From: Allohoeflea poritis
GTDB taxonomy: Bacteria > Pseudomonadota > Alphaproteobacteria > Rhizobiales > Rhizobiaceae
Length of the DNA stretch: 64,000 nt
Assembly: GCF_027889715.1 (NCBI RefSeq)
Contig: NZ_JAPJZH010000004.1
Span: 345,102-409,101 of the forward strand
Direction: 5' to 3'
The first letter of the stretch is position 1. Each line of letters begins with the position of its first letter. Shown piece after piece: positions 46,223-55,863 of this stretch. The notes beneath the pieces are model-generated. The model was not told the origin of the DNA. It was given only the letters and a program-made list of their open reading frames with translations, and did not search any database. The position numbers and the translations under genes were made by a program.

Positions 46223-46990
46223 TTATTCGGCGGCAACGGGGCGGCGGCTTTCCTTGCGGATCGAAAGCGGCGCCTGCCCATAGTGCTTGTGGAAGGCGCG
46301 GCTGAGCGCTTCGGAACTGCCATAGCCCAGCCGTCGCGCGACCGACTGGATGCGCTCGCCTGACGCGATTGCCTGACGCGCCAGGATCATGCGCCAGCGC
46401 CGCAGATAGGCCTGCGGCGTTTCGCCGACCCGGGATGAAAACTCTTCGGAGAAGCGGCTCAGCGACATTCCGGCCATGTCGGCGAGATCGACATTGCGCC
46501 AGTTCCTTCCCGGATCGTCATGCAGGGCGACCAGCGCCCGGCTCAGCCGCGCGTCGGCGAGGCCCGAGAGCAGGCCGGGCGTCGTTGCGCCCTGCTCGAT
46601 CTGGCGGCGCAGCAGCCGGATCAGCAGGACCTCGCAAAGCCGGTTGAGCGCTGAAGCCGAACCGCAGCGGTCGTCGGCGGCCTCTGCGATCAGCATCTGC
46701 AGCAGACGTTCCGTGCCGTCATCGCCCTGTGTTTCCATCACCACGCATTCGGGCAGCGCGGCGACCAGGGGATTGCTGCCGCCATCCCACTCGGCCCTTG
46801 CCTCCACCAGACGCTTTTTTCTGGCAATGGCGCTTTCCGAGCGCCGGTGGCGCGGCCAGAACTCGACCCCGCAGGGATCGTTGCTGCCCGGGATGCCGAA
46901 GACGATCAGATTGCCCTCGCCGGGCTCCACCATCTCGACGGTCATCTGGAAATGCCGCATCAGGGCGGACAGGCGGTCAAATCTGCTCAT
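46223..46990 (-). CDS. AraC family transcriptional regulator with cupin_6 domain
   Basis: 255 residues. N-terminal ligand or redox domain (about 5-135) of the cupin_6 type (SRFDRLSALMRHF opening) and C-terminal double helix-turn-helix with MAGMSLSRFSEEFSSRVGETPQAYLRRWRM and RRLGYGSSEALSRAFHKHYG. It is convergent with the RND pump (5 bp) and divergent from the peroxiredoxin gene, which is therefore its most likely target. Confidence 0.92.
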   Translation of the reverse strand: MSRFDRLSALMRHFQMTVEMVEPGEGNLIVFGIPGSNDPCGVEFWPRHRRSESAIARKKRLVEARAEWDGGSNPLVAALPECVVMETQGDDGTERLLQMLIAEAADDRCGSASALNRLCEVLLIRLLRRQIEQGATTPGLLSGLADARLSRALVALHDDPGRNWRNVDLADMAGMSLSRFSEEFSSRVGETPQAYLRRWRMILARQAIASGERIQSVARRLGYGSSEALSRAFHKHYGQAPLSIRKESRRPVAAE

Positions 46991-47084
46991 CGGTCAATTT
47001 GGGTGTTTCAATCATATTTTTGAGATTTTTTAGATCATAGCTTCTGCTAGCACAAGATCAAGCGAACAAGGAAATGAGAACGCC

Positions 47085-47621
47085 ATGTTGATGCCACGCC
47101 AGAAAACCCCGGACCTGTCGCTGCCGACCCTGTCCGGCGAGACATTCGACCTGTCGCAGGAAAAGTCCGAGCGCGGGGTCGTCATCTGCTTCTATCGCGG
47201 GCTTCACTGCCCGATCTGCGCGAACTACCTGAAAGAGCTTGAAAAGCTGACGCCGGCCTTTGCCGAGCGCGGCGTGACGACCATCGCGATCAGCTCCGAC
47301 GGCCAGGAGCGCACCCAGGCGATGGCCGAGAAGATTGACGCCGAACATCTGCGTTTCGGCTACGACCTCAGCCTTTCCAAGGCGCGCGAATGGGGTCTCT
47401 ATATTTCGACATCGCGTGGCAAGACCTCGATCGGCATTGAGGAGCCGGCCCTGTTCTCAGAACCCGGCCTGTTCATGGTCACGCCCGAGCAGACGCTTTA
47501 TTACGGCTCGGTCCAGACAATGCCCTTCGTGCGCCCGCATTTTTCCGAACTGGTCGGCGCACTGGATTTCGCGATCGAGAAAAACTATCCGGCCCGCGGC
47601 GAATATGCCGGTGGGGTGTAA
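47085..47621 (+). CDS. AhpC/TSA-type peroxiredoxin-like protein
   Basis: 178 residues. Thioredoxin-like fold with the redox motif HCPICANYL (C42, C45) placed as in AhpC/TSA or PrxQ-like proteins, and TTIAISSDGQERTQAM afterwards. It probably reduces peroxides or disulfides in the cytoplasm; no signal peptide. MPRQKTPD (47091) is an alternative start. Divergent from the AraC-type regulator with a 94-bp AT-rich promoter gap. Confidence 0.88.
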   Translation: MLMPRQKTPDLSLPTLSGETFDLSQEKSERGVVICFYRGLHCPICANYLKELEKLTPAFAERGVTTIAISSDGQERTQAMAEKIDAEHLRFGYDLSLSKAREWGLYISTSRGKTSIGIEEPALFSEPGLFMVTPEQTLYYGSVQTMPFVRPHFSELVGALDFAIEKNYPARGEYAGGV

Positions 47622-47743
47622 CCACCTCTGTCGGTCCAAGCGGTCTCAGAGGCGCGAGTACCGTTAGGATTGGCCGGGCCACCCGTTTCCCCCTCCTGAT
47701 CGTTGGCAATCCGGTTTCGGGTTGTCTTCCATGGGAAAAAGAG

Positions 47744-47780
47744 GGCCGCCGGATGATCCCCCATCCGGCGGCCTTTCTTT
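47744..47780. terminator. Bidirectional terminator between the peroxiredoxin and acnA
   Basis: GGCCGCCGGATG-atcccc-CATCCGGCGGCC, a perfect 12-bp stem, is followed by TTTCTTTT on the plus strand; on the minus strand it is followed by CTCTTTTTCCC (bases 47733-47743). It lies between convergent genes, 122 bp after the peroxiredoxin stop and 16 bp after the acnA stop. Confidence 0.9.
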
Positions 47781-47796
47781 TGCGTTTTGATCCCGC

Positions 47797-50487
47797 TTAG
47801 GCGGCGAGATCGCGCAGCACCGTCTGCAGGATGCCGCCATTGTTGACGTAATCGACCTCGTCGAGCGTATCGATGCGGCAGATGATCGGCACGTCCTTGA
47901 CCGTGCCGTCGCCATAGGTGACCTTCGCGACCTTCGTTTCGCGGGGCTTGATGGTCTCAAGACCCTCGATCGAGACGGTCTCGTCGCCCTTCAGGTTCAG
48001 GCTCTCCCAGCTCGTGCCCTCTTCTAGGACGAAGGGGATGACGCCCATGCCGACGAGGTTGGAGCGGTGGATGCGCTCGAAGGACTGGGCGATCACCGCG
48101 CGCACGCCAAGCAGGTTGGTGCCCTTGGCGGCCCAGTCGCGGGACGAGCCGTTGCCGTATTCGACGCCGGCGAAGATGACCAGCGGCACGCCTTCCTGCT
48201 TGTAGAGCATGGCGGCGTCGTAGATCGACATCTCTTCCTTGGAAGGATAGTGGATCGTGTAGCCGCCCTCCTTGCCGTTCGGCCCGAGCATGTGGTTGCG
48301 GATGCGGATATTGCCGAAGGTGCCGCGCATCATCACCTCGTGGTTGCCGCGACGCGTGCCGTACTGGTTGAAGTCGGCAACGGCGACGTGGTGATCCATG
48401 AGGTATGCGCCAGCCGGGGACTGTGCCTTGATGGAGCCGGCCGGCGAGATGTGGTCGGTGGTGATCTTGTCACCGAAAAGACCAAGCACGCGGGCGCCCT
48501 CGATGTCCTTGATGCCGCCGGGCTGCTTGCCCATGCCGACGAAATAGGGCGGGTTCTGGACATAGGTCGATTCATTGTCCCAGGCATAGGTCTGGCCAGA
48601 CGGCGCAACGACATTCTGCCAGTTCTCATCGCCCTTGAAGACATCCGCATATTTGGTTTCGAACAATTCGCGTGTGACGTTCTCGGCAATGAATTGCTGG
48701 ATCTCCTGCGAGGATGGCCAGATGTCCTTCAGGAAGACCGGGTTGCCGTCCTGATCCTCGCCGAGCGGCTCCGTTGTCAGATCCCTGGTCACCGAACCGG
48801 CCAGCGCATAGGCGACGACCAGCGGCGGCGAGGCGAGGTAGTTCGCCTGCACATCCGGCGAGACACGGCCCTCGAAATTGCGGTTGCCGGACAGAACGCC
48901 GGCGGCAATCAGACCCTTGTCGTTGATGGTCTTGGAGATGGGGGCGGGCAACGGACCGGAATTGCCGATGCAGGTGGTGCAGCCGAAGCCGACGAGGTTG
49001 AAGCCCAGCTTGTCGAGCTCGGTCTGCAGGCCGGACTTTTCGAGATATTCGGCGACCACCTGGGAACCGGGCGCCAGCGATGTCTTGACCCAGGGCTTGG
49101 TCTTCAGGCCCTTCGCGACCGCATTGCGGGCGAGCAGGCCGGCGCCGATCAGCACGGAGGGGTTCGACGTGTTGGTGCAGGAGGTGATGGCGGCGATGGC
49201 GACGTCGCCATGGCCGAGATCGTAATCCTCGCCCTCGACCGCGTAGCGCTTGTCGGCATCGACGGTCTTCTTGTACTCCTCGGCAAGCGATTTTGCGAAA
49301 CCGGAGGCGATGCCTTCCAGCGGGATGCGGCCCTCCGGACGCTTCGGTCCTGCCATTGAGGGAACAACGTCGCCAAGGTCGAGTTCCAGCGTGTCGGTGA
49401 AGACCGGATCGGCCGAGCCTTCTTCGCGCCACATGCCTTGCGCCTTGGAATATTCCTCGACCAGCGCCAGCCGGTCGACGGCGCGGCCGGTCATCGTCAG
49501 GTAGTTGATCGTCTCGCTGTCGACCGGGAAGAAGCCGCAGGTGGCGCCGTATTCGGGACCCATATTGGCGATGGTCGCGCGATCGGCGAGCGTCATGTTC
49601 TCAAGGCCGGGGCCGAAAAACTCGACGAATTTGCCGACGACGCCCTTCTGACGCAGCATCTGCACCACGGTGAGCACGATGTCGGTGGCGGTGATGCCTT
49701 CCTTCGGCTTGCCGGTCAGGCGGAAGCCGATGACTTCCGGCAGCAGCATGGAGATCGGCTGGCCGAGCATGGCGGCCTCTGCCTCGATGCCGCCGACGCC
49801 CCAGCCAAGCACGCCGAGGCCGTTGATCATGGTGGTGTGCGAATCGGTGCCGACACAGGTGTCGGGATAGGCGACCGTCTCGCCGCCTTCTTCCTTGGTC
49901 CAGACGGTCTGGCCTAGATATTCCAGGTTCACCTGGTGGCAGATGCCGGTGCCGGGCGGCACGACGCGGAAGTTCTGGAATGCCTGCTGGCCCCATTTGA
50001 GGAAGCGGTAACGTTCGCCGTTGCGCTTGTATTCAAGCTCGACATTGCGGGCGAAGGCGGTGGGCGTTCCGAACTCGTCGACGATCACCGAGTGGTCGAT
50101 GACAAGATCCACCGGAACCAGCGGATTGATCTTTTCGGGATCGCCGCCGAGGCTCTTCATGGCATCGCGCATGGCGGCGAGGTCGACGACCGCAGGCACA
50201 CCGGTGAAATCCTGCATCAGCACCCGCGCCGGGCGGTAGGCGATTTCCTTGCCGGCGGAGCCCTTGTCGTTGAGCCATGCGGCGACATTCTGGATGTCTT
50301 CCTTGGTGACGGACCGGCCGTCCTCATTGCGCAGCAGGTTTTCCAGAAGCACCTTCATGGAAAAGGGCAGTGCGGAAATGCCGTCAAGGCCGTTCTTTTC
50401 CGCTTCCGCGAGGCTGAAATAGGTGTATTCCGCATCGCCCACTTTAAGCGTGCTGCGGCAATTGAAGCTGTCGAGTGATTTCGTCAC
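47797..50487 (-). CDS. acnA: Aconitate hydratase A
   Basis: 896 residues, normal length. Isomerises citrate to isocitrate through cis-aconitate in the TCA cycle. Cluster-binding cysteines are in [12 protein letters not shown] and [11 protein letters not shown]; the substrate motifs [19 protein letters not shown] and the swivel-domain [15 protein letters not shown] are intact. Iron-responsive forms of this family also bind RNA. It is divergent from ccmA, with a 578-bp gap holding a repeat element. Confidence 0.97.
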   Translation of the reverse strand: MTKSLDSFNCRSTLKVGDAEYTYFSLAEAEKNGLDGISALPFSMKVLLENLLRNEDGRSVTKEDIQNVAAWLNDKGSAGKEIAYRPARVLMQDFTGVPAVVDLAAMRDAMKSLGGDPEKINPLVPVDLVIDHSVIVDEFGTPTAFARNVELEYKRNGERYRFLKWGQQAFQNFRVVPPGTGICHQVNLEYLGQTVWTKEEGGETVAYPDTCVGTDSHTTMINGLGVLGWGVGGIEAEAAMLGQPISMLLPEVIGFRLTGKPKEGITATDIVLTVVQMLRQKGVVGKFVEFFGPGLENMTLADRATIANMGPEYGATCGFFPVDSETINYLTMTGRAVDRLALVEEYSKAQGMWREEGSADPVFTDTLELDLGDVVPSMAGPKRPEGRIPLEGIASGFAKSLAEEYKKTVDADKRYAVEGEDYDLGHGDVAIAAITSCTNTSNPSVLIGAGLLARNAVAKGLKTKPWVKTSLAPGSQVVAEYLEKSGLQTELDKLGFNLVGFGCTTCIGNSGPLPAPISKTINDKGLIAAGVLSGNRNFEGRVSPDVQANYLASPPLVVAYALAGSVTRDLTTEPLGEDQDGNPVFLKDIWPSSQEIQQFIAENVTRELFETKYADVFKGDENWQNVVAPSGQTYAWDNESTYVQNPPYFVGMGKQPGGIKDIEGARVLGLFGDKITTDHISPAGSIKAQSPAGAYLMDHHVAVADFNQYGTRRGNHEVMMRGTFGNIRIRNHMLGPNGKEGGYTIHYPSKEEMSIYDAAMLYKQEGVPLVIFAGVEYGNGSSRDWAAKGTNLLGVRAVIAQSFERIHRSNLVGMGVIPFVLEEGTSWESLNLKGDETVSIEGLETIKPRETKVAKVTYGDGTVKDVPIICRIDTLDEVDYVNNGGILQTVLRDLAA

Positions 50488-50540
50488 AGGCGGCTCTCAT
50501 CTTCGTTGGCTCACCGAAACTACCGAACGAACGCCTTAAG

Positions 50541-50555
50541 CGTGCATGATGCACG
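50541..50555. promoter_or_regulatory. Palindrome upstream of acnA
   Basis: CGTGCAT-g-ATGCACG, perfect 7-bp arms around one base, 54 bp upstream of the acnA ATG. Candidate operator; the regulator is unknown. Confidence 0.35.
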
Positions 50556-50694
50556 TAGAAGCCTGCGGGTGCGGCCATTTCCGCTGTCCGTCCGTGGCTG
50601 GATTGACCCTCAACCATGTTCGGCGCAAATATGGTGTTCACGCCGACCGCTGGCGTGGTTGCAGGCCTTATAGATAATTTTATAGAACGGTTCT

Positions 50695-50997
50695 AGAGCA
50701 AATCTTGGCTAGATTGGAACATTTGATGGTGGAAAATCGGTTCGCTCGGCTAGGCGCGTCGCGCGGCGCGATGCAGAGCATCGGGCAAGCGGCGCAACAA
50801 CGTCCGACGGGCCGATTTTTTACCACCTTGGAAAGGGCGGGGTATATTGAAAACCAATATCGGGTCGGCCGGGCTATTTTGGCCCCTGGCGTCGTTGGCT
50901 CGCGCTTGTGGTGGGGTGGCACCACGGCGCGCAACCCGCCTAGCCAGAGGCCAAAATCGCCGCGGTCAAATGATCCAATCTAGCCAAGACTTGCTCT
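50695..50997 (+). repeat. ~300-bp repeat element with terminal inverted repeats, copy 1
   Basis: 303 bp bounded by AGAGCA and TGCTCT. The outer 32 bp of the two ends are inverted repeats with two mismatches. Inner parts (such as GGCTAGGCG...GCGCG near each end) are also imperfectly complementary, so the whole element can fold as a long hairpin. A related copy lies at 57478-57776 in opposite orientation. A 92-codon frame (50705-50983) runs through it, but the corresponding frame in copy 2 diverges in the middle and again at its end, so I do not call a gene. Non-autonomous, MITE-like, or a structured intergenic repeat. Confidence 0.85.
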
Positions 50998-51065
50998 GAC
51001 CGTATTAAGTCGAATCTGGAGATTTTTCCGTGACGCATATTTGCCGGCAGGAAGTGAGCTAGTTA

Positions 51066-51737
51066 ATGCGGCTTGTCGCCGACAATCTTTGTGTCGCGCG
51101 TAGCGGCCAGATTTTCTTTTCCGGCATCAGTTTTTCCCTAGGCGCAGGCGAAGCGCTGGTGGTCTCGGGGCCGAACGGCGTCGGAAAGTCGACCTTGCTG
51201 CGGGTACTGGCCGGCCTGCTTCCGGACGCGGAAGGTTCCGTGTGCCTTGAAGGTGCGGATTACGAGACGGTCGCCGAAGGCGCCCACTATCTCGGCCATC
51301 GCAACGGCATGAAGCGCGAGCTGACCGTGCGTGAGAACCTCGAATTCTGGCGCGATTTCATGGCTTCCGGCGAAGACGGGCATAGGAAACGGCGGGCGTC
51401 GGTGCTGGAGGCGATCAAGGCTGTGGGGCTGGACGGTATCGACTATCTTCCCTTCGGCTATCTTTCGGCCGGGCAGCAAAGGCGCATCGCCATGGCGCGG
51501 CTGCTTGTCTCGCACAGGCCGCTTTGGATCCTCGATGAGCCGACATCGGCGCTGGATGTGCGTTCGCAGGAAATGTTCGCGGGCCTTGTCGCCGATCACC
51601 TCGGCAAGGGCGGGCTGGCGGTCGTCGCGACCCACCATGCGCTCCGCCTGAAAAATGTCCGCAGCCTCGTGCTCCAGCCGGATGCCGAAGCATCGCTCGA
51701 TGCCGGCGACCCGTTCGCGGTTGAGGCGTCCGTCTGA
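51066..51737 (+). CDS. ccmA: Heme ABC exporter ATP-binding protein CcmA
   Basis: 223 residues. Walker A GPNGVGKSTLLR, signature YLSAGQQRRIAMARL, Walker B LWILDEPTSALD and H-loop ATHHALR. With CcmB it powers release of holo-CcmE during cytochrome c maturation. Its TGA overlaps the ccmB ATG. Repeat copy 1 ends 68 bp upstream and therefore lies between the promoter region of acnA and this gene. Confidence 0.95.
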   Translation: MRLVADNLCVARSGQIFFSGISFSLGAGEALVVSGPNGVGKSTLLRVLAGLLPDAEGSVCLEGADYETVAEGAHYLGHRNGMKRELTVRENLEFWRDFMASGEDGHRKRRASVLEAIKAVGLDGIDYLPFGYLSAGQQRRIAMARLLVSHRPLWILDEPTSALDVRSQEMFAGLVADHLGKGGLAVVATHHALRLKNVRSLVLQPDAEASLDAGDPFAVEASV

Positions 51738-52396
51738 TGTGGGCGCTCTTCATGCGCGATCTGCGGCTTTCGGTCCGCGCCGGCGGCGGCGCGCTGATCG
51801 GGGTTCTGTTTTTTTTGGCGGTGGTTGCCGTCATCCCGTTCGGCGTCGGTCCGGATCTCAATCTGCTGGCGCGAATCGGACCGGCGATTCTTTGGATCGG
51901 TGCGCTGCTGGCGGCGCTGCTCGGGCTCGACCGGCTGTTCCAGCTCGACCGGGAAGACGGCTCGCTCGACATCATGCTGATGCAGGAAACGCCGATGTTC
52001 CTGACCGTGCTCGTCAAATGCCTGGCGCACTGGACGGCGACGGGCCTGCCTTTGATCGTGGCTTCGCCGGTGCTCGGTCTTTTCATGAATATCAGCGGCC
52101 CTGCCATGCTCGCCGTTGCCGCGACACTGCTTGCCGGAACTCCGGCCATCACCTTTATCGGCGCCGTGGGCGCCGGCGTCTCGGTGGCGCTGCCGCGCGG
52201 CGGCGTGCTGGTCTCGGTGCTGGTGCTGCCGCTTGCGATACCCGTTCTGATTTTCGGCGTCAGCGCCGTCAACGGCGCCATTCAGGACCCGGCGCCCTTC
52301 CTGCCGCCATTTTTGATCCTTTGCGCGATTACCCTGTTCTTTTCCGTTCTTGGGCCTGTCGCGGCCGCAGCTGCCTTGCGGGCGTCGTCGGACTGA
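51737..52396 (+). CDS. ccmB: Heme exporter membrane protein CcmB
   Basis: 219 residues with six membrane helices. MWALFMRDLRLSVRAGGGALIGVLFF start and FQLDREDGSLDIMLM are CcmB landmarks. Inner-membrane partner of CcmA. ccmC does not follow as it does in related rhizobia: the next base on this strand begins the stop of a convergent marR gene, and ccmC appears only at 59864. Confidence 0.95.
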   Translation: MWALFMRDLRLSVRAGGGALIGVLFFLAVVAVIPFGVGPDLNLLARIGPAILWIGALLAALLGLDRLFQLDREDGSLDIMLMQETPMFLTVLVKCLAHWTATGLPLIVASPVLGLFMNISGPAMLAVAATLLAGTPAITFIGAVGAGVSVALPRGGVLVSVLVLPLAIPVLIFGVSAVNGAIQDPAPFLPPFLILCAITLFFSVLGPVAAAAALRASSD

Positions 52397-52831
52397 TCAT
52401 TCCGGATCCTGAAGCGCTGCTATCACCCGGCTCATACAGTCGATGAAAAAGGCGCGTTCGTGCGCGCTCAAATCCGCCAGCGCCCGCGCGTTCACCGTAT
52501 TGGCGGCGTCATAGGCCTTGTCGCGGATCTGCTTTGCCTTGGCTGTCAGCCAGATCTGCTGGGCACGGGCGTCCGACGGGTGCCTGGTGCGGCGGATCAG
52601 GCCGTCGCGTTCCATGCGGGTCAGTGTATTGGCCATCGTCGCCTGTTCGATGTCGACCCGGGCGATCAGCTCCTTCTGGGTGATGCCGTCTTTCTCCCAT
52701 AGTGCCAGCAAGGCCGGAAACTGTCCGGGCACGATTCCGAGCGGGGCGATGCGCTCGTGCAGGCCCTGTGCGAAGAGACGCGCCATATGATTGGCCAGAT
52801 AGCCCGCCGATTTTTCCTTCTCGAACTCCAT
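52397..52831 (-). CDS. MarR family transcriptional regulator
   Basis: 144 residues. Winged-helix dimer fold: GIVPGQFPALLALWEKDGITQKELIARVDIEQATMANTLTRMERDGLIRR is the DNA-binding part (about 35-85), with the beta wing RTRHPSDAR. Its stop codon abuts the ccmB stop. It is divergent from the monooxygenase gene, and two matching dyads lie in the gap. Known relatives respond to phenolics, oxidants or quinones. Confidence 0.93.
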   Translation of the reverse strand: MEFEKEKSAGYLANHMARLFAQGLHERIAPLGIVPGQFPALLALWEKDGITQKELIARVDIEQATMANTLTRMERDGLIRRTRHPSDARAQQIWLTAKAKQIRDKAYDAANTVNARALADLSAHERAFFIDCMSRVIAALQDPE

Positions 52832-52849
52832 GCCGCATTTTCCACTTGA

Positions 52850-52861
52850 ATAGCATGCTAT
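52850..52861. promoter_or_regulatory. MarR-type operator site 1
   Basis: ATAGCATGCTAT, a perfect 12-bp palindrome, 19 bp upstream of the marR ATG. It shares the core ATAGC-NN-GCTAT with site 2; their centres are 22 bp apart. Confidence 0.65.
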
Positions 52862-52867
52862 GCAATA

Positions 52868-52887
52868 TTATATAGCTAGCTATATAA
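52868..52887. promoter_or_regulatory. MarR-type operator site 2
   Basis: A perfect 20-bp palindrome with core ATAGC-TA-GCTAT, about 42 bp upstream of the monooxygenase ATG and overlapping AT-rich -10-like sequence. The shared core with site 1 makes both likely binding sites for the adjacent MarR protein. Confidence 0.7.
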
Positions 52888-52929
52888 ATGAAAATCACGC
52901 CATCAAGCACCACTCGAAAGGACACTGTC

Positions 52930-53298
52930 ATGACCAAATTCGCTGAACTTGATCCGCTGGTCGGCCTGGCCAAGCAGATGGAGGCGAATGAAGGGCCGAT
53001 CGTATTGATCAATCATTTCACCGTTGATGCCGATGACGAAGAGGCGTTGCTTGCCGCGTGGAGCCATGACGCCGATTTCATGAAACAGCAGCCCGGATAC
53101 ATCTCGACGCAACTGCACCGGGGCATCGGCGGAAGTTCCAGTTTCGTGAACTACGCGGTCTGGCAGGATGTTGAGAGCTTCCGCAACGCCTTCATGCATC
53201 CCGAATTTCAGCGCCGCATCAGCACCTACCCGGCAAGCGCCGTTGCTCGGCCGCACCTGTTCCGGAAGCTGGCCGTGGCCAATCACTGCACCGCCTGA
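52930..53298 (+). CDS. Antibiotic biosynthesis monooxygenase (ABM) family protein
   Basis: 122 residues. A ferredoxin-like ABM domain (about 20-110): PIVLINHFTVDADDEEALLAAWSHDADFMKQQPGYISTQLHR, then WQDVESFRNAFMHPEFQ. ABM proteins are cofactor-free oxygenases or quinone-modifying enzymes. AGGA precedes the ATG. First gene of a likely operon with the cytochrome b561 and a membrane protein, under divergent MarR control. Confidence 0.88.
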   Translation: MTKFAELDPLVGLAKQMEANEGPIVLINHFTVDADDEEALLAAWSHDADFMKQQPGYISTQLHRGIGGSSSFVNYAVWQDVESFRNAFMHPEFQRRISTYPASAVARPHLFRKLAVANHCTA

Positions 53299-53327
53299 AT
53301 TCAGCGGCACAAAACCGGAGCAATGCC

Positions 53328-53864
53328 ATGTCGCTGAAAAGCAACCCGCAAAGATACGGCACCGTTGCCGTATCCATTCACTGGGTGAGCGCTCTGCTCA
53401 TCATCATACTCCTGGGCACCGGATTGCGCGCCGATCAAGCAGCGGATGCCGCCGCCAGGATCACCGTGCTGCGGATTCACATCGTCCTTGGGCTTACAAT
53501 CCTGCTTCTGACACTCGCGCGCCTTGCCTGGTGGCGGTTCGCGGACCGCAAGCCGGCACCTGTCGCGGCACGGCCCTGGCAGAACCGGCTTTCCGGCGCT
53601 GTGCATTTCCTTTTCTACGTCGTCATTCTTGGCATGGCGGCAAGCGGCATCGGCATGCTGGTCCTTTCAGGCGCCGCGCCTTTGATCTTCGAAGGTGCTG
53701 CCGGCGTATTGCCGGATTTCGACCGCTACCCGCCGCGTCGGGCGCATGGTTTCGGTGCGCGGCTGATGATCGCGCTGTTCGTCCTTCACACGGGCGCGGC
53801 GCTCTACCACCATATCTTCAAACGTGACGGCCTCATGCGACGCATGTGGTTCGGTGCGAGGTGA
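53328..53864 (+). CDS. Cytochrome b561 family protein
   Basis: 178 residues with four membrane helices. Candidate heme-ligand histidines: H18 in SIHWVSALL, H48 in RIHIVLGL, and H143/H153-type positions in LMIALFVLHTGAALYHH. It would transfer electrons from the quinone pool (E. coli relatives oxidise ubiquinol with superoxide). It starts 29 bp after the ABM gene and precedes another membrane protein by 3 bp. Confidence 0.9.
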   Translation: MSLKSNPQRYGTVAVSIHWVSALLIIILLGTGLRADQAADAAARITVLRIHIVLGLTILLLTLARLAWWRFADRKPAPVAARPWQNRLSGAVHFLFYVVILGMAASGIGMLVLSGAAPLIFEGAAGVLPDFDRYPPRRAHGFGARLMIALFVLHTGAALYHHIFKRDGLMRRMWFGAR

Positions 53865-53867
53865 TCC

Positions 53868-54308
53868 ATGAAAACCCGTATTCACGTCATTGCCGGCGTT
53901 GTCGGCTTTCTCACCATACTGTCATTCTGGATATCGACCGTCAGTGTCGAATTATTCGCAAGTCCGGCTGCCGTGGCCGCCGTCAAATCCTGGATATTGT
54001 ACGGCATGATCGTGCTTGTGCCCGCCATGGCCATCGCCGGCGCCACCGGCATGTCGCTCGGGCGCAAACGACGCGATCGGCTTACGAAAGCCAAGAGAAC
54101 CCGCATGCCGGTCATTGCCGCCAATGGTCTTCTCATCCTGGTGCCGTCGGCGTTCTTCCTGGCGGGAAGGGCTGAGGCCGGCCTTTTCGATGGCTGGTTC
54201 TACGCAATGCAGACGCTGGAACTGGTCGCCGGCGCTGCGAACATCGCGATGATGGGACTCAACATCCGCGACGGATTGCGCATGACCCGGCGGTTGCTTT
54301 TGACATGA
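53868..54308 (+). CDS. Four-helix membrane protein of unknown function
   Basis: 146 residues with four hydrophobic helices (about 5-27, 42-63, 80-100, 112-134) and a basic cytoplasmic loop GRKRRDRLTKAKRTRM. No family recognised. It starts 3 bp after the b561 gene, so it is cotranscribed and may be part of the same membrane redox unit (inference). Confidence 0.75.
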   Translation: MKTRIHVIAGVVGFLTILSFWISTVSVELFASPAAVAAVKSWILYGMIVLVPAMAIAGATGMSLGRKRRDRLTKAKRTRMPVIAANGLLILVPSAFFLAGRAEAGLFDGWFYAMQTLELVAGAANIAMMGLNIRDGLRMTRRLLLT

Positions 54309-54357
54309 TTTCAACCTATCTGGCCGTTACGTTCCCCTCGAACAACAAGGTCAGAAA

Positions 54358-55827
54358 ATGCCGCTTCCCCAGCTTCTCGATCACCTGAAGAAAACCGCCG
54401 CGCTCAGCCAGGTCGCCGGGCTGATTGCCTGGGATCAGGAGGCGGTCATGCCGGAAGCGGGCGCTGGCCAGCGGGCAGAGCAGACCGGTGTGCTCGCTTC
54501 GGTCATCCATGGCTTCAATGCCGATCCGCGGGTGCCCGAATGGATCGATCAGATCGACAAATCGTCCCTGTCGGCGTTCGATCTTCGCAATGTCGAAGAG
54601 GCGCAGCGCAACTACGACCGGGCAACCAGGATCCCGCCGCGCCTTGCCGAGGAAAGCGCCAAGGCCGCTTCCGAGGGTCAGCGCATCTGGGCGCAGGCCC
54701 GGGCGGAAAAGGATTTCTCGAAATTCGCGCCGGCCCTGAAGCGCAACATCGCCTTGCGGCGCGAGGCGGCGGCCTGCCTCGCCGGACCTGGCGAGGACCT
54801 CTATGACTGCCTGCTCGACGAATTCGAGCCGGGCGCGAAATCGGCTGAATTGCTGCCGCTGCTGGAAAGCCTGCGGCCGGGTCTCGTGGCCCTGCGCGAG
54901 AAAATTGCCGGCAAATCGGCTCCGCAGCCATTGAGCGGTCATTTCGCCGCAGATGCGCAACTGGCCCTTGCCAGAAAGGTTGCGGCGCGCATCGGTTACG
55001 ATTTCGATGCGGGGCGGATCGACACGGTGGTGCATCCGTTCTGTTCCGGCAATGGCGGCGATGTGCGCATCACGACGCGGACGGACGAGGCCGATCCGCT
55101 CAACTGCCTTTATTCGACCATTCACGAGGTCGGTCATGCGCTCTATGCGCAGGGTGCGCCCGATCCCTATATGCCGGCCGCCGATTATTGCTCGATGGGC
55201 GTGCATGAAAGCCAGTCGCGCTTCTGGGAGAACCAGATCGGCCGCTCCCGCCCATTCATGGACTGGCTTTATCCGGCCATGCGGGAGGTGTTTGGCGATC
55301 TTTCGGCGCCTGGTCCGGACGAACTTTATGCGGCCGTAAACACCGTGCATTCCGGCTTCATCCGCACGGAGGCGGACGAGGTGCATTACAATCTGCACAT
55401 TCTCCTGCGTTTCGAGCTGGAACGTGAACTGATCGCCGGTACGCTCGAAGCCGGGGATCTGGAGGAAGCGTGGAACAGCCGCTTCGCCCGCGATTTCGGC
55501 GAGGTGGTTCCGGATCCGAGCCTCGGCGTGCTGCAGGACGTGCACTGGTCGATCGGCCTGTTCGGTTATTTTCCGACCTACAGTCTCGGCAATATCTACG
55601 CTGCCTGTCTCGACAAGGCCATGCGCCGAGACATGCCCGGACGCGACACCATGGTCGGGGCCGCCGAAACGCAGCCGATCCTCGACTGGATGCGCGAAAA
55701 GATCCACAAGCGCGGCCGTTTATTGCCGGCGCCGCAACTGATCGAGGAGGCGACCGGCGAAGCACCGTCGGCACAACCGCTTCTCGACTATCTGGAGGCC
55801 AAATTTGGCGCGCTTTACGATCTTTGA
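54358..55827 (+). CDS. M32 carboxypeptidase (carboxypeptidase Taq family)
   Basis: 489 residues, normal for the family. Zinc motif H256EVGH260 in STIHEVGHALYAQG, the HPFCSGNGGDVRITTR block and the GVHESQSRFWEN signature with the third zinc ligand (Glu). It removes C-terminal residues from peptides in the cytoplasm. It follows the membrane protein by 49 bp. Confidence 0.95.
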   Translation: MPLPQLLDHLKKTAALSQVAGLIAWDQEAVMPEAGAGQRAEQTGVLASVIHGFNADPRVPEWIDQIDKSSLSAFDLRNVEEAQRNYDRATRIPPRLAEESAKAASEGQRIWAQARAEKDFSKFAPALKRNIALRREAAACLAGPGEDLYDCLLDEFEPGAKSAELLPLLESLRPGLVALREKIAGKSAPQPLSGHFAADAQLALARKVAARIGYDFDAGRIDTVVHPFCSGNGGDVRITTRTDEADPLNCLYSTIHEVGHALYAQGAPDPYMPAADYCSMGVHESQSRFWENQIGRSRPFMDWLYPAMREVFGDLSAPGPDELYAAVNTVHSGFIRTEADEVHYNLHILLRFELERELIAGTLEAGDLEEAWNSRFARDFGEVVPDPSLGVLQDVHWSIGLFGYFPTYSLGNIYAACLDKAMRRDMPGRDTMVGAAETQPILDWMREKIHKRGRLLPAPQLIEEATGEAPSAQPLLDYLEAKFGALYDL

Positions 55828-55863
55828 CTGTGGCGCCTTTCCGGTGACGGCAGGAGCAGAAAT

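Noticed and set aside
50705..50983. 92-codon open frame across repeat copy 1 (and a 93-codon frame at 57476-57757 in copy 2)
   Set aside because: The two frames share their first part, but diverge through frame changes in the variable centre and end differently; base changes do not favour synonymous positions by eye, and the ends are constrained as inverted repeats. More likely non-coding.
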